From contig JAVJQS010000005.1 in assembly GCA_040218815.1 (NCBI GenBank), positions 1 to 64,000 of the forward strand: a DNA stretch of 64,000 nt, written 5' to 3'. Source of the stretch: JAVJQS01 sp040218815. GTDB lineage: Bacteria > Bacteroidota > Bacteroidia > Flavobacteriales_E > Vicingaceae. The notes below the pieces were generated by a model. That model searched no databases. It saw nothing but the letters and a program-made list of their open reading frames with translations, and had not been told where the DNA came from. Both the position numbers and the translations under genes were made by a program. The first letter of the stretch is position 1; every line of letters begins with the position of its first letter. Below are positions 9,251-17,665 of this stretch, one piece after another.

Positions 9251-10153
9251 TTATTTACCAGGATATCGCTTAGAAATAAATCGCTCAGGAGTATCCTCAG
9301 GTCTTTTGTGTTTCCAGCGCTTATGTGACCATAACCACAAGTGTGGCTTTTTCAAAATTTGTTGCTCTAAGGCCTTTACGTGTGCTTCAGTTATTTCTCC
9401 TTCTTTTGTGTTGCGGGGTTCCTCAAATAATAACTTAAATGACATGGAATATTCACCTCGATTTACTCGATCAAGTGATGCAAAAATTACAGGTAAGTTA
9501 TATTGTATTGCAAATTTTTCTGCACCGCGAAAAACTGGGGTGTCTTGATTGAGGAAGTCCATCCAATACCCTCGATCAGCAGAAGGTGTTTGGTCGCCAA
9601 TTAACATGATGCTAACTTTCTCTCCTCTTTCTAAATAGTCTCCAACCACTTCATAGGCTTTAGTTAAGGGAACTAGCACCATGCCAAATTTGCACCTATA
9701 AGTTGCAAATAATTTTTCAAAACCTTCATTATGAAGTGGTTTATAAACGCCGAGTATGGTGTGTTTTGCATCTCTTGAATAAGCACTCACTAAATACTCC
9801 CAATTTCCATAGTGACCCAAGACGGTGATTGTTGACTGTCCTTTTTCATAAAACGAATTTGCTAAGTCAATATTGGTAGTTTTAAATGCGGATGCCCATT
9901 GTTTGTCATTCATACTAATGGCCTTAACGGTTTCAACCATCATGTCTGCTAAAAAACGGAAAAATTTATTTGAAATAAGTTTAATTTCTTTTTCTGATTT
10001 GTTGGGAAATGAGTTTTGAATGTTCTTGAATACAACAGCTCTTCGATAGCCAATAAACCTGAAGAGCACCCAATAGATTGCTGTAGAAAAAGCAAATAGT
10101 AATTTCCATGGAAGCTTAGATAGTAATCTTGTTATTTCAACTCCAATGTTCAT
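9251..10153 (-). CDS. LpxL/HtrB-family lipid A acyltransferase
   Basis: The 300-residue protein belongs to the lysophospholipid/lipid A late acyltransferase family. It has an N-terminal hydrophobic stretch (about 14-35). The catalytic HX4E is seen as GHYGNWEY (His about 113), followed by GVYKPLHN, an acceptor-binding IGDQTPSADRGYW stretch and the C-terminal WLWSHKRWKHKRP, typical of the family. The usual reaction is secondary acylation of Kdo-lipid A at the inner membrane; Bacteroidota carry one such enzyme. The fatty acid used cannot be told. It converges with rodA and stands alone. Confidence 0.88.
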   Translation of the reverse strand: MNIGVEITRLLSKLPWKLLFAFSTAIYWVLFRFIGYRRAVVFKNIQNSFPNKSEKEIKLISNKFFRFLADMMVETVKAISMNDKQWASAFKTTNIDLANSFYEKGQSTITVLGHYGNWEYLVSAYSRDAKHTILGVYKPLHNEGFEKLFATYRCKFGMVLVPLTKAYEVVGDYLERGEKVSIMLIGDQTPSADRGYWMDFLNQDTPVFRGAEKFAIQYNLPVIFASLDRVNRGEYSMSFKLLFEEPRNTKEGEITEAHVKALEQQILKKPHLWLWSHKRWKHKRPEDTPERFISKRYPGK

Positions 10154-10267
10154 TAATGCTTAATTGAATAGATAGGTGAATGGCTAAAATAAAGTAATAA
10201 TTGCAATTGAATTCAAAAAGTAGACTATTGAACCTATTTTTTATTTCATTGTTTGAAAGAGAAAAAT

Positions 10268-10435
10268 ATGTTCGGAATATTTAAGAAGAAAAGCCCAAAG
10301 GAGAAGCTAAACTTACAGTATAAAAAACTTTTAGCAGAAGCTCATGCCTTATCTAAATCAAATAGAACTGCTAGCGATGCTAAGCAAGCAGAAGCTCAAA
10401 AAGTGCTTGAAAAGATAGAAGCTTTAGAAAAATAA
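10268..10435 (+). CDS. Small Lacal_2735-type protein (DUF6435-like)
   Basis: This 55-residue cytosolic protein begins MFGIFKKKSPKEKLNLQYKK and continues with an Ala/Lys/Glu-rich helical region ending EAQKVLEKIEALEK. That matches the short Lacal_2735-type proteins I know from Flavobacteriia and Cytophagia, whose function is unknown. I prefer the ATG at 10268 over a TTG at 10253, because the family starts with MFG(I/L)FKKK. It ends 4 bp before crtD, so it could be cotranscribed with the carotenoid genes. Confidence 0.7.
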   Translation: MFGIFKKKSPKEKLNLQYKKLLAEAHALSKSNRTASDAKQAEAQKVLEKIEALEK

Positions 10436-10439
10436 GAAG

Positions 10440-11903
10440 TTGAAGCGAGCATTAATAATAGGGTCTGGGATTGCTGGTTTAGCTGCTGCTATAAGGCTAA
10501 AGCAGAAAGGATATTTAGTTGATGTTTTTGAAGCTTCAAGTACTGTTGGTGGTAAAATTGGAACCTTAGAAAAGGACGGTTTCCGGTGGGATACTGGTCC
10601 TTCTCTTTTCACTATGCCAGGTTTAATCAAAGAGCTATTTGATTTGTGTGATGAAAACCTTGAAGATTATTTTTCTTACATACAAAAAGAAACCATTTGC
10701 AACTATTTCTGGGAAGATGGAACTTCTTTTTCTGTTCACGCCGATGAAGGTCAGTTCATAAATGATTTAGCTGTTTTGTTGGGGGAAGACAAGTCTTTAA
10801 TAAAATCTTATTTAGCGAGAAGTAAAGCGAAATATAAGCTAACTGAACCTGTTTTTCTAAATCAATCACTGCACATTTGGAAAAATTACTTCAAACCAAA
10901 AACGCTCAAGGCTTTTGCTAAGTCTACCTCTTTAGATCTTTTCAAAAGTCTTGATGAACTGAATAAAGAATACTTTAAAAACAGTAAATCTGTCCAATTT
11001 TTTAATCGATTTGCCACTTACAACGGGTCTTCACCTTATAAGACTTCAGGAATAATGTCAATGATTCCAAGTTTAGAAATGAACTATGGAACCTATTTTC
11101 CAAAGAAGGGTATGCGGTCCATAGTAGATTCACTTTATGAACTAGCAAAAAGGCAGGGAGTGGAATTCCATCTCAATGAAAAGGTTCAGAGAATTGAGAC
11201 CACTTCAAATAAGGTTTCAGGACTTAAAACAGTAAAAGATACTTATAAAGCGGCTATTGTAGTTTCCAACATGGATGTGCATTATGTCTATGAAGAACTT
11301 TTACCTGAAAAACGCAAACCGAAACGTATCCTAAATCAAGAAAAATCTAGTTCTGCACTCATTTTTTATTGGGGAGTGAAGAAGTCATTCCAGCAATTAG
11401 ATTTACACAACGTTTTTTTTAGCGATAATTATGAGAAAGAGTTTGAATCTCTTTTCGAAAAAAAGGAAATTTTTAATGACCCTACCATTTATATTAATAT
11501 AAGCTCCAAAGAAAAGCCAGATGATGCTCCTGAAGGAATGGAAAACTGGTTTGTGATGGTAAATGCTCCAGCAAATTATGGCCAAAACTGGAGCTCCCTT
11601 ATTGCTGAAGCAAAAAGTAATATATTGAAGAAGCTAGAAAGATGTCTTGGTGAAAATGTTGGAGAATTAATTATTAGTGAGGAAATTCTTGATCCCATCA
11701 AAATTGACAATGAAACAAAATCTTTTAGAGGGTCGCTTTACGGCAATTCTAGTAATTCCAGGTATTCCGCCTTCTTTAGGCATCCAAACTTTAATAGAAT
11801 AAGAAATTTATATTTCTGTGGTGGCTCAGTTCACCCTGGCGGTGGAATTCCTCTTAGTTTAAAATCTGCAAAAATAGTTTCTGATTTAATTCCTAAGCTA
11901 TGA
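10440..11903 (+). CDS. crtD: Carotenoid desaturase, CrtD-like (phytoene desaturase family)
   Basis: The 487-residue flavoprotein has the N-terminal dinucleotide-binding motif IIGSGIAGLAAAIRLKQKGY with a following VFEASSTVGGKIGT. It also has the FRWDTGPSLFTMP motif and the C-terminal FCGGSVHPGGGIPLSLKSAK that typify CrtI/CrtD/CrtN desaturases. The adjacent cruF points to the 1-hydroxycarotenoid 3,4-desaturase CrtD of the saproxanthin/flexixanthin/myxol route rather than to phytoene desaturase CrtI. No crtB, crtY or crtZ lies in the window. Initiation is at TTG (10440), since no ATG precedes the nucleotide fold. It overlaps cruF by 4 bp. Confidence 0.85.
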   Translation: MKRALIIGSGIAGLAAAIRLKQKGYLVDVFEASSTVGGKIGTLEKDGFRWDTGPSLFTMPGLIKELFDLCDENLEDYFSYIQKETICNYFWEDGTSFSVHADEGQFINDLAVLLGEDKSLIKSYLARSKAKYKLTEPVFLNQSLHIWKNYFKPKTLKAFAKSTSLDLFKSLDELNKEYFKNSKSVQFFNRFATYNGSSPYKTSGIMSMIPSLEMNYGTYFPKKGMRSIVDSLYELAKRQGVEFHLNEKVQRIETTSNKVSGLKTVKDTYKAAIVVSNMDVHYVYEELLPEKRKPKRILNQEKSSSALIFYWGVKKSFQQLDLHNVFFSDNYEKEFESLFEKKEIFNDPTIYINISSKEKPDDAPEGMENWFVMVNAPANYGQNWSSLIAEAKSNILKKLERCLGENVGELIISEEILDPIKIDNETKSFRGSLYGNSSNSRYSAFFRHPNFNRIRNLYFCGGSVHPGGGIPLSLKSAKIVSDLIPKL

Positions 11904-12547
11904 ATGTCTGGATTTCAATGAATAATAGAAATTTAGCAATATTTATTTTATGGCTATTTAATGTAAGTGCTTGTCTTGGAATTTATTTAGGCTTTAAAGA
12001 TTGGTTCATAGAAAAGACGACAATCAACTTAATGCTTCAGCTTTTGTTATTAGTCATCATCTTTCCGATTCGTCAGAAGAAAGAATTTCTACTGTTTTTT
12101 GCATTCTTCTTCATCGGCTTTTTTGTAGAAGTTTTAGGGGTAAAAACTGGATTTCCTTTCGGAGAGTACGCCTATGGAGAAAATCTTGGCATTAAAATAA
12201 TTGACGTTCCATTATTGATTGGCTTAAATTGGGTGCTTCTGGCATTTGCTGCCGGTTCTATAAGTAATTATCTTCCACAAAAATATTTTATTCCTAAAAT
12301 TTTACTTGGAGCCTCCTTAATGGTGCTGTTAGATGTACTAATGGAACCTGTCGTAGCTCAATTGGATTTTTGGGAATTTGAAAACAACACTGCTCCATTT
12401 GAGAATTATTTCTCTTGGTTTTTAATTGCATCTTTAATGCAGTTCTTATTTCAAAAAATGAAAATAAAAGGAGATAAAATCTTCTCTCTAAATTTATTAG
12501 GAGTTCAGATTTTTTTCTTTCTGATTCTTAATATTCTACTAAAATAA
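11900..12547 (+). CDS. cruF: Carotenoid 1,2-hydratase, CruF family
   Basis: A 215-residue membrane protein with six to seven hydrophobic helices, of the DUF422/CruF family (carotenoid biosynthesis protein). Diagnostic acidic and aromatic sites are visible: FFVEVLGVKTGFPFGEYAYG, then PLLIGLNWVLLAFA and LMVLLDVLMEPVVAQLDFW. CruF adds water to the 1,2 double bond of psi ends (e.g. lycopene or gamma-carotene), making the 1-hydroxy substrate for CrtD, whose gene overlaps it by ATGA. The start may instead be the ATG six codons in (11918). Confidence 0.86.
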   Translation: MNVWISMNNRNLAIFILWLFNVSACLGIYLGFKDWFIEKTTINLMLQLLLLVIIFPIRQKKEFLLFFAFFFIGFFVEVLGVKTGFPFGEYAYGENLGIKIIDVPLLIGLNWVLLAFAAGSISNYLPQKYFIPKILLGASLMVLLDVLMEPVVAQLDFWEFENNTAPFENYFSWFLIASLMQFLFQKMKIKGDKIFSLNLLGVQIFFFLILNILLK

Positions 12548-12555
12548 TGTCCTAA

Positions 12556-12804
12556 TTAATTTTCTACTGCCTCAACTGATGTAATTTGTGGTACAGCTTT
12601 TTTTACAGCCTCTTCCACACCAGCTTTCAATGTCATTGCAGACATGTTGCAAGATTGGCAAGCACCTAAAAGTTTGACTTTAGCTACATTATCGTCAACA
12701 CGTAACAGCTGAATGTCGCCGCCATCAGCTTTTAAGAAGGGCCTTAACTGTTCAATTGCCTCTTCTATTTTGGGAATAATTTCGTCTTTCGTAAGGAGTT
12801 CCAT
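12556..12804 (-). CDS. NifU C-terminal domain Fe-S scaffold protein
   Basis: The 82-residue protein is a stand-alone NifU C-terminal (Nfu) domain. It contains IRPFLKADGG-like RPFLKADGGDIQLL and the cluster-binding pair in GACQSCNMSAMTL (CxxC). Such proteins carry or deliver 4Fe-4S clusters. I start at the ATG at 12804 because the upstream option (12819) is GTG and adds nothing conserved. It lies 42 bp downstream of the Mrp-family ATPase on the same strand, a common Fe-S-maturation pairing in Bacteroidota. Confidence 0.9.
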   Translation of the reverse strand: MELLTKDEIIPKIEEAIEQLRPFLKADGGDIQLLRVDDNVAKVKLLGACQSCNMSAMTLKAGVEEAVKKAVPQITSVEAVEN

Positions 12805-12846
12805 AGCTTCTATTATCACAATGTTAAGCCTTTTTTGTTTATTGGC

Positions 12847-13923
12847 TTAATTGGATTTTGTTGATTTTTTAACTTGTAAAATGCATTGGTCAACAAGTTG
12901 ATCAAATGCTTTTGACTGAGGAGTGTTTTCTTGTAAAACTGCTGGACGACCGGCATCACCAGCTTCCCTTATACTTTGAACTAAAGGAATTTCTGCTAAG
13001 TAATTGATATTCATTCGAGCAGCTAGATCCTTTGCTCCACTTTTGCCAAAAATGTAATATTTGTTTTCAGGTAACTCTTCTGGAGTAAAGTAGGCCATAT
13101 TTTCAACTAAGCCCAAAACTGGAACGTTGATTTGTGGCAAACTAAACATTCCCAATGCTTTTCGAACATCTACTAAGGCAATTTCTTGCGGTGTGCTCAC
13201 TACGACTGCACCTGTTAAAGGAATTTGCTGTACTAAGGTTAAGTGCACATCACCGGTTCCCGGAGGTAAATCAATAATCATATAATCCAATTCGCCCCAA
13301 TAGGCATCATTAAATAGTTGAGTTAATGCTTTGGTAGCCATAGGACCACGCCAAACAACAGCCTGGTCAGGGGTAGAGAAAAAGCCAATAGACAACATTT
13401 TTACACCATGACTTTCTACAGGTTTTATGTATTCTTTACCGTCTACGGTAGTTGTTTGAGGCTTTTCGTTACTTACATCAAACATGGCTGGTACTGATGG
13501 ACCGTAGATATCTGCATCAATTAAACCAACAGTATGCCCTTTCTTTGCTAGGCCAGCTGCAAGATTAGCTGCAACAGTTGACTTTCCAACTCCTCCTTTT
13601 CCTGATGCAACTGCAATAATATGCTTTACACCTGGTAACACACTCCTGTGTTCAGGAGCTCGCTCATGTGCCTTACCCATTGCTGAAACATTTACCTCAA
13701 CTGTAATATCCTTACCTAAAAGGCGCTTCAATTGATGCTCACAAGCTTCTTCCATGCGTTTTCTATTGTGCATGGCTGGATTCGAAATCTTTAAATCAAA
13801 TCGTATTTTATTTGCTTGAAATTCTATATTCGAGACGAGGTCTAAGGCAATTATATCCTTCTTTAAATCAGGCTCTACTACAAATGATAGAGCTTCTCTA
13901 ATTTTTTCAAATGTTACTTCCAT
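12847..13923 (-). CDS. mrp: Mrp/NBP35-type P-loop ATPase (Fe-S carrier)
   Basis: The 358-residue protein has an N-terminal MIP18/DUF59-like domain (about 1-90). The MinD/Mrp ATPase domain follows, with deviant Walker A ASGKGGVGKSTVAANLA (about 106-122), DADIYGPSVP and DLPPGTGDVHLTL. Relatives (ApbC, NBP35) hold and transfer a bridging 4Fe-4S cluster. The usual CxxC after VENM is absent here: the segment reads VENMAYFTPEELPENKYYIFG. Lack of the cysteines is common in Bacteroidota Mrp proteins to my knowledge and suggests a different mode of cluster handling. The NifU-like gene follows. Confidence 0.92.
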   Translation of the reverse strand: MEVTFEKIREALSFVVEPDLKKDIIALDLVSNIEFQANKIRFDLKISNPAMHNRKRMEEACEHQLKRLLGKDITVEVNVSAMGKAHERAPEHRSVLPGVKHIIAVASGKGGVGKSTVAANLAAGLAKKGHTVGLIDADIYGPSVPAMFDVSNEKPQTTTVDGKEYIKPVESHGVKMLSIGFFSTPDQAVVWRGPMATKALTQLFNDAYWGELDYMIIDLPPGTGDVHLTLVQQIPLTGAVVVSTPQEIALVDVRKALGMFSLPQINVPVLGLVENMAYFTPEELPENKYYIFGKSGAKDLAARMNINYLAEIPLVQSIREAGDAGRPAVLQENTPQSKAFDQLVDQCILQVKKSTKSN

Positions 13924-13970
13924 AGGCCTTCAAAATTAACCATTCTTTAAAGTGCAAGTGAGGATATCTT

Positions 13971-14333
13971 TTAATAATCTAACTCGTTTTGTGGATCCCA
14001 AAAGTGTTTGTCAAAATCTACAATACAATCATTAACAACAGTTATTCCTTCTTTTTCTAACTCGCTTTGCATGGGCTTTTCTTCAGGGAAATGATGTTTT
14101 CCGCTTAGTACCCCTTTCCTATTTACTACGCGGTGGGCTGGTACATATTCTGTTTGCTGATGTGATGCATTCATAGCCCAACCAACCATTCTAGCACCGC
14201 TTTTTGTGCCTAAATAATTTGCTATTGCACCATAACTGGTAACTTTTCCTGAGGGTATTAATCGCACAACTTGAAAAACAGCATCAAAGAAATCTTTATT
14301 CTTTTCACTGATTTTTATTGAATTACTAGGCAT
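13971..14333 (-). CDS. Alkyltransferase-like (Atl) DNA-damage-sensing protein
   Basis: This 120-residue protein is the DNA-binding MGMT/Ogt fold. FFDAVFQVVRLIPSGKVTSYGAIANYLG and ARMVGWAMN are classic. The active-site motif PCHRV is replaced by PAHRVV, so the methyl-accepting cysteine is missing. Atl proteins of this sort bind O6-alkylguanine, bend DNA and recruit nucleotide excision repair instead of repairing the base directly. uvrA is elsewhere in this window (53-56 kb). The start overlaps trmB by 8 bp. Confidence 0.88.
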   Translation of the reverse strand: MPSNSIKISEKNKDFFDAVFQVVRLIPSGKVTSYGAIANYLGTKSGARMVGWAMNASHQQTEYVPAHRVVNRKGVLSGKHHFPEEKPMQSELEKEGITVVNDCIVDFDKHFWDPQNELDY

Positions 14334-15018
14334 TTGGCTTAAATTTCAAGTAGTGAATTTGATGGCCTTTCTCAGTGAATATTTTTTCATAATGTGTTTT
14401 AATTGAAAGGATTTCACGCATGTCTTCATCTAAATGATTGATGCCCTCTTGGTACAAGTTGTCTGTGGCAAGTAAAACTTCATACCCATTCTTTTTGCAT
14501 TCCTCTAAAGAAAAGTCATAGAAAAAGGCACTATCTGTTTTTAAATGAATTAAGCCTTCTGGTTTTAAAAACTTTTTATACCGCTCAATAAACAGTGGAC
14601 CAGTTAAACGCTTTTTTTCTCTCCTATCTTTTTCTTGTGGATCGGGAAATGTAATCCACACTTCATCAATTTCATTTTTAGCAAAGCAGTTTTCAATAAA
14701 CTCAATGCGAGTTCTTAAAAAAGCCACATTTTCCAACTTTTCTTCTAATGCTGTTTTTGAACCTCTCCACATTCGCGCTCCTTTTATATCTATTCCAATG
14801 AAGTTGGCCTTAGGAAATTTTCTTGCCATTCCAAGCGTATACTCACCTTTGCCGCACCCAAGTTCCAGGATTATCGGGCGATCATTTTTAAAAAATTCTT
14901 TATGCCAATTTCCCATCATATGGTAATTGGTTCTAAAAACTTCTTCTGTCTCTGGCTCAAATACGTTCGGAAAGGCTTTCATTTCCGAAAAGTGCTCCAG
15001 CTTCCTCTTACCTGCCAT
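14326..15018 (-). CDS. trmB: tRNA (guanine-46-N7)-methyltransferase
   Basis: TrmB makes m7G46 in the variable loop of tRNAs using SAM. The 230-residue protein has the SAM-binding ILELGCGKGEYTLGMARKFP motif (about 50-69), FIGIDIKGARMWRG, and the family-specific ITFPDPQEKDRREKKRLT (about 122-139), ending with the substrate-binding LKTDSAFFYDFSL region. Length is normal. It overlaps the Atl gene by 8 bp and follows the aminopeptidase gene by 5 bp on the same strand. Confidence 0.95.
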   Translation of the reverse strand: MAGKRKLEHFSEMKAFPNVFEPETEEVFRTNYHMMGNWHKEFFKNDRPIILELGCGKGEYTLGMARKFPKANFIGIDIKGARMWRGSKTALEEKLENVAFLRTRIEFIENCFAKNEIDEVWITFPDPQEKDRREKKRLTGPLFIERYKKFLKPEGLIHLKTDSAFFYDFSLEECKKNGYEVLLATDNLYQEGINHLDEDMREILSIKTHYEKIFTEKGHQIHYLKFKPNA

Positions 15019-15023
15019 TTATA

Positions 15024-16958
15024 CTAATTTAATCCTAAAATACCATCTAAAGTTGTTCTAGAAACAGCATGGTAGTTTGGTCTCGCTTTACTGTAGATAG
15101 CTTCCGCTCTTTTTTGACCTTTTTCAGATTTTAAAATGGCCTTATAAATTGGCACTAAAAATTTTCTTCTTCCAACTCGAATCAAAAATTCTTCAGTTGC
15201 TACTTCTGCTGTTTTATAGTTATTAGGAATAACTTTTTCGAACCATGCAGCTTGAATTTCAGCATTTCCGGAATTAGTAAAATTAAAGGCTTCATCTAAG
15301 TCTTCCATTTGCTCAACAGTTATCGTATCGGGTAACCGTCCAATAAAATAGAGCCACTCGGGAGTCATCCATTTAGCTGTTGCTAAAGAATCAGCTGTTG
15401 TACCACCTTTCCACTTATCAAGCACTTGATCAACAGTTTCAAATTTACTGGACTCAATGTTTGGGCAATTTTCAGGCAAGCCTTCTCCAAATACCCAATC
15501 CTTAACCCTTATTTCTTTTTGCCATGATTCATTTTCCTTCAGGAGCATTTCATCTAAATAGTATAGAAACCCATCGGTAGTCATTACTTCGAAAGCAAAG
15601 GTGTTAAAGTATTCATTTAAGAATGCATCCCATTTTTCTCTACCCACTGTCTCTTCAATCAATCTTAAGAAAAAGTAGCCTTTATCATAGGGGATACCAG
15701 TTAAACCAGCATCTGGGTCTCTGTTTTCTAAATTAACTTTTAATCGAGTGTCAGCAGCTCTGTCTTCGCTTTTAAGCCATTCAATTTCCTCAAGTAAATC
15801 CTCGTAAGAAAGTAAAGCTAACATGTTCGCAAAGTCTTTACCATAGATTTCTTCCATGATTCTGTTCTCAAAATAAACGGTGAAGCCTTCATTTAGCCAA
15901 ATGTCTTCCCATGTAGCATTAGTTACTAAATTCCCAGACCAGGAATGAGCTAATTCATGAGCAATTAATGCAGTTAGCGAACGATCTCCAGCAATTATCG
16001 TTGGAGTAGCAAATGTCAATCGAGGGTTTTCCATCCCACCGAAAGGGAAGCTAGGAGGCAAAACAATCACGTCGTATTTTCCCCATTGATACGGCCCATA
16101 TAGTGCCTCTGCAGTATCAACCATGTTCTGCATCTCGCCAAATTCATAAGCTGCAGCTTCAATAACATCAGGTTCTGCATAAACTCCAGTTTCATTTCCA
16201 AGTTGCTGATAACTTAAATCACCTACGGCAAGAGCCATAAGATAGGAGGGAACTGGTTGGTCCATTTTGAACGTGTATATGCCATCTTCTTTTACTGCTG
16301 TTGGATTATCAGCGCTCATTAGAGCTAGCATACCTTCTGGAACTTTAACTTCTGCTTTATAAGTAAATCGTATGCCTGGGCTATCTTGACAAGGAATCCA
16401 AGTTCTTGCTAAAATTGCTTGAGACTGGGTAAACAAAAAAGGCGATTTCTTACCAGCGGTTTGCACAGGATCAAGAAACTGTAAAGCATCAGCACCTTCA
16501 GTAGTTTGGTAGTCGATGCTTATGGTTTTTGTTTCACTGGTAATTGGAATTACCAATGCGGAGCCCATGAAGTTTTTACCATCGATAGTTTTGCGTTCTT
16601 GTAACTCATATCCTAACTCTCCTTCAAAGTCGTCTCTAGTGACAGTAGAAATCTTTAAATTTCGACTATCTAAGTAGATACTATCCACACCTTTTTTATT
16701 TTCAATGGTGTAGGTAGCTGTGGCAATAATAATCTTCTTTGTAAAATCTATTGATGCATTCCAGTCTAAATGAGTTACTATTGCCTCTTGCGGTTTACTG
16801 TAGCTATGATGGTCAGTATAGTTTCTCTTTTGCTGCATTATTTCTTCGTTCAATGTTGGCGTAAATTCTTGAATTTCGTTTTCCGTGTTTTTCACTTTAG
16901 TTTGGCAAGAAACAATCAAGAAGGAGGTTAGAAGGCCTAGTGCATTAATTTTTTTCAT
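15024..16958 (-). CDS. M1-family metallo-aminopeptidase lipoprotein (LTA4 hydrolase-like)
   Basis: The 644-residue enzyme has a lipoprotein signal ending in LIVSC (Cys about 18), so it is exported and lipid-anchored. The beta-rich N-terminal saddle domain (about 60-250) precedes the M1 catalytic domain, with exopeptidase motif GGMENP (about 306-311) and zinc site HELAHSWSGNLVTNATWEDI followed by WLNEG (HEXXHX18E, about 332-355). An alpha-helical C-terminal domain closes it, as in leukotriene A4 hydrolase relatives. Likely role: trimming N-terminal residues of peptides at the cell envelope. It lies upstream of trmB with 5 bp between them. Confidence 0.93.
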   Translation of the reverse strand: MKKINALGLLTSFLIVSCQTKVKNTENEIQEFTPTLNEEIMQQKRNYTDHHSYSKPQEAIVTHLDWNASIDFTKKIIIATATYTIENKKGVDSIYLDSRNLKISTVTRDDFEGELGYELQERKTIDGKNFMGSALVIPITSETKTISIDYQTTEGADALQFLDPVQTAGKKSPFLFTQSQAILARTWIPCQDSPGIRFTYKAEVKVPEGMLALMSADNPTAVKEDGIYTFKMDQPVPSYLMALAVGDLSYQQLGNETGVYAEPDVIEAAAYEFGEMQNMVDTAEALYGPYQWGKYDVIVLPPSFPFGGMENPRLTFATPTIIAGDRSLTALIAHELAHSWSGNLVTNATWEDIWLNEGFTVYFENRIMEEIYGKDFANMLALLSYEDLLEEIEWLKSEDRAADTRLKVNLENRDPDAGLTGIPYDKGYFFLRLIEETVGREKWDAFLNEYFNTFAFEVMTTDGFLYYLDEMLLKENESWQKEIRVKDWVFGEGLPENCPNIESSKFETVDQVLDKWKGGTTADSLATAKWMTPEWLYFIGRLPDTITVEQMEDLDEAFNFTNSGNAEIQAAWFEKVIPNNYKTAEVATEEFLIRVGRRKFLVPIYKAILKSEKGQKRAEAIYSKARPNYHAVSRTTLDGILGLN

Positions 16959-17078
16959 GTCTTTATTTTGAGGCCAGCGAATTTACTAAATCCTCTATTG
17001 TTTTCAGAGCTGGATGATATTGTTTGAGTTAACATTAAATTAACTCATAATTAATGGTTCGATAATTCAATTTTAACG

Positions 17079-17106
17079 TTGAACAATCATTATGAAAATA
17101 CTTTTG
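17079..17106 (+). promoter_or_regulatory. Promoter for the 17.1-kb secreted protein; probably leaderless
   Basis: TTG (17079-17081) and TACTTTTG (17099-17106) are spaced 17 nt apart and match the Bacteroidota -33/-7 pattern. The ATG begins 8 nt after the -7 box, so transcription should start at or within a few bases of the start codon. Confidence 0.65.
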
Positions 17107-17113
17107 TAGTGTT

Positions 17114-17443
17114 ATGAAATCAATAAGAAAAATCGTACTTCTTAGTTTATTGTTGTCTTCTTTCATGATAGCTCATGCAGGTGGAAACTTAAAGACAACA
17201 AGCATGAAAGGAAAAGTAACTGATCGTGCTGGCAATGCAATTGCTGGAGCTAAGGTAACGCTTTTAAACTCTGACAAAGAAGTATATACAGATTTTGATG
17301 GTAACTTCGAATTTAATGAAGTGCCGCAGCAAGAAGAGCAAAAAATTAAAGTAAAATACATTTCTTACTTAGAAACGACTACTTCATTTCTTCCTTCAGA
17401 GGAAAAAAGCAGTAGTTTAGAGATTCACTTAAAGTCCAAGTAG
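17114..17443 (+). CDS. Secreted carboxypeptidase-regulatory-like domain protein
   Basis: The 109-residue protein has a Sec signal peptide (MKSIRKIVLLSLLLSSFMIAHAG) followed by one CarboxypepD_reg-like beta-sandwich: MKGKVTDRAGNAIAGAKVTLLNSDKEVYTDFDGNFEFNEV, broken here as residues 31-70. This domain usually sits at the N-terminus of SusC/TonB receptors. Here it stands alone, a known small-protein class in Bacteroidota of unknown role. It should be periplasmic or surface-exposed. Monocistronic, with its own promoter and terminator. Confidence 0.85.
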   Translation: MKSIRKIVLLSLLLSSFMIAHAGGNLKTTSMKGKVTDRAGNAIAGAKVTLLNSDKEVYTDFDGNFEFNEVPQQEEQKIKVKYISYLETTTSFLPSEEKSSSLEIHLKSK

Positions 17444-17487
17444 CAAATTTCCTTTCTACACTTCAATTTTATAGCAATCAATTCATC

Positions 17488-17518
17488 AATCTTCAGGTAA
17501 AAACTGAAGATTTTTTTT
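17488..17518 (+). terminator. Rho-independent terminator
   Basis: AATCTTCAG and CTGAAGATT form a 9-bp stem with a 7-nt loop followed by a run of T. It lies 45 bp after the stop of the secreted domain protein. Confidence 0.8.
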
Positions 17519-17558
17519 GATTCTCACTTCCAATGTTATCAAATTGTTAAATTATTAT

Positions 17559-17566
17559 TACCTTTG
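17559..17566 (+). promoter_or_regulatory. Putative -7 box upstream of the repeat protein
   Basis: TACCTTTG matches TAnnTTTG. It lies 100 nt before the ATG at 17666, so the mRNA would have a leader of about 95 nt. A TTG lies at 17544 with 12-nt spacing, shorter than usual. Confidence 0.4.
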
Positions 17567-17665
17567 TGTTATTCAGTGTTACAAATATATCTGCTGAGAT
17601 GTATCTTTCAAGACAATAAGCTGACTTAACTCGTTGAATGTCTTGAATTTAAAAAAGAGAATAAG

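Noticed and set aside
12001..12195. 64-residue frame inside cruF
   Set aside because: Out-of-frame shadow of the membrane protein gene.
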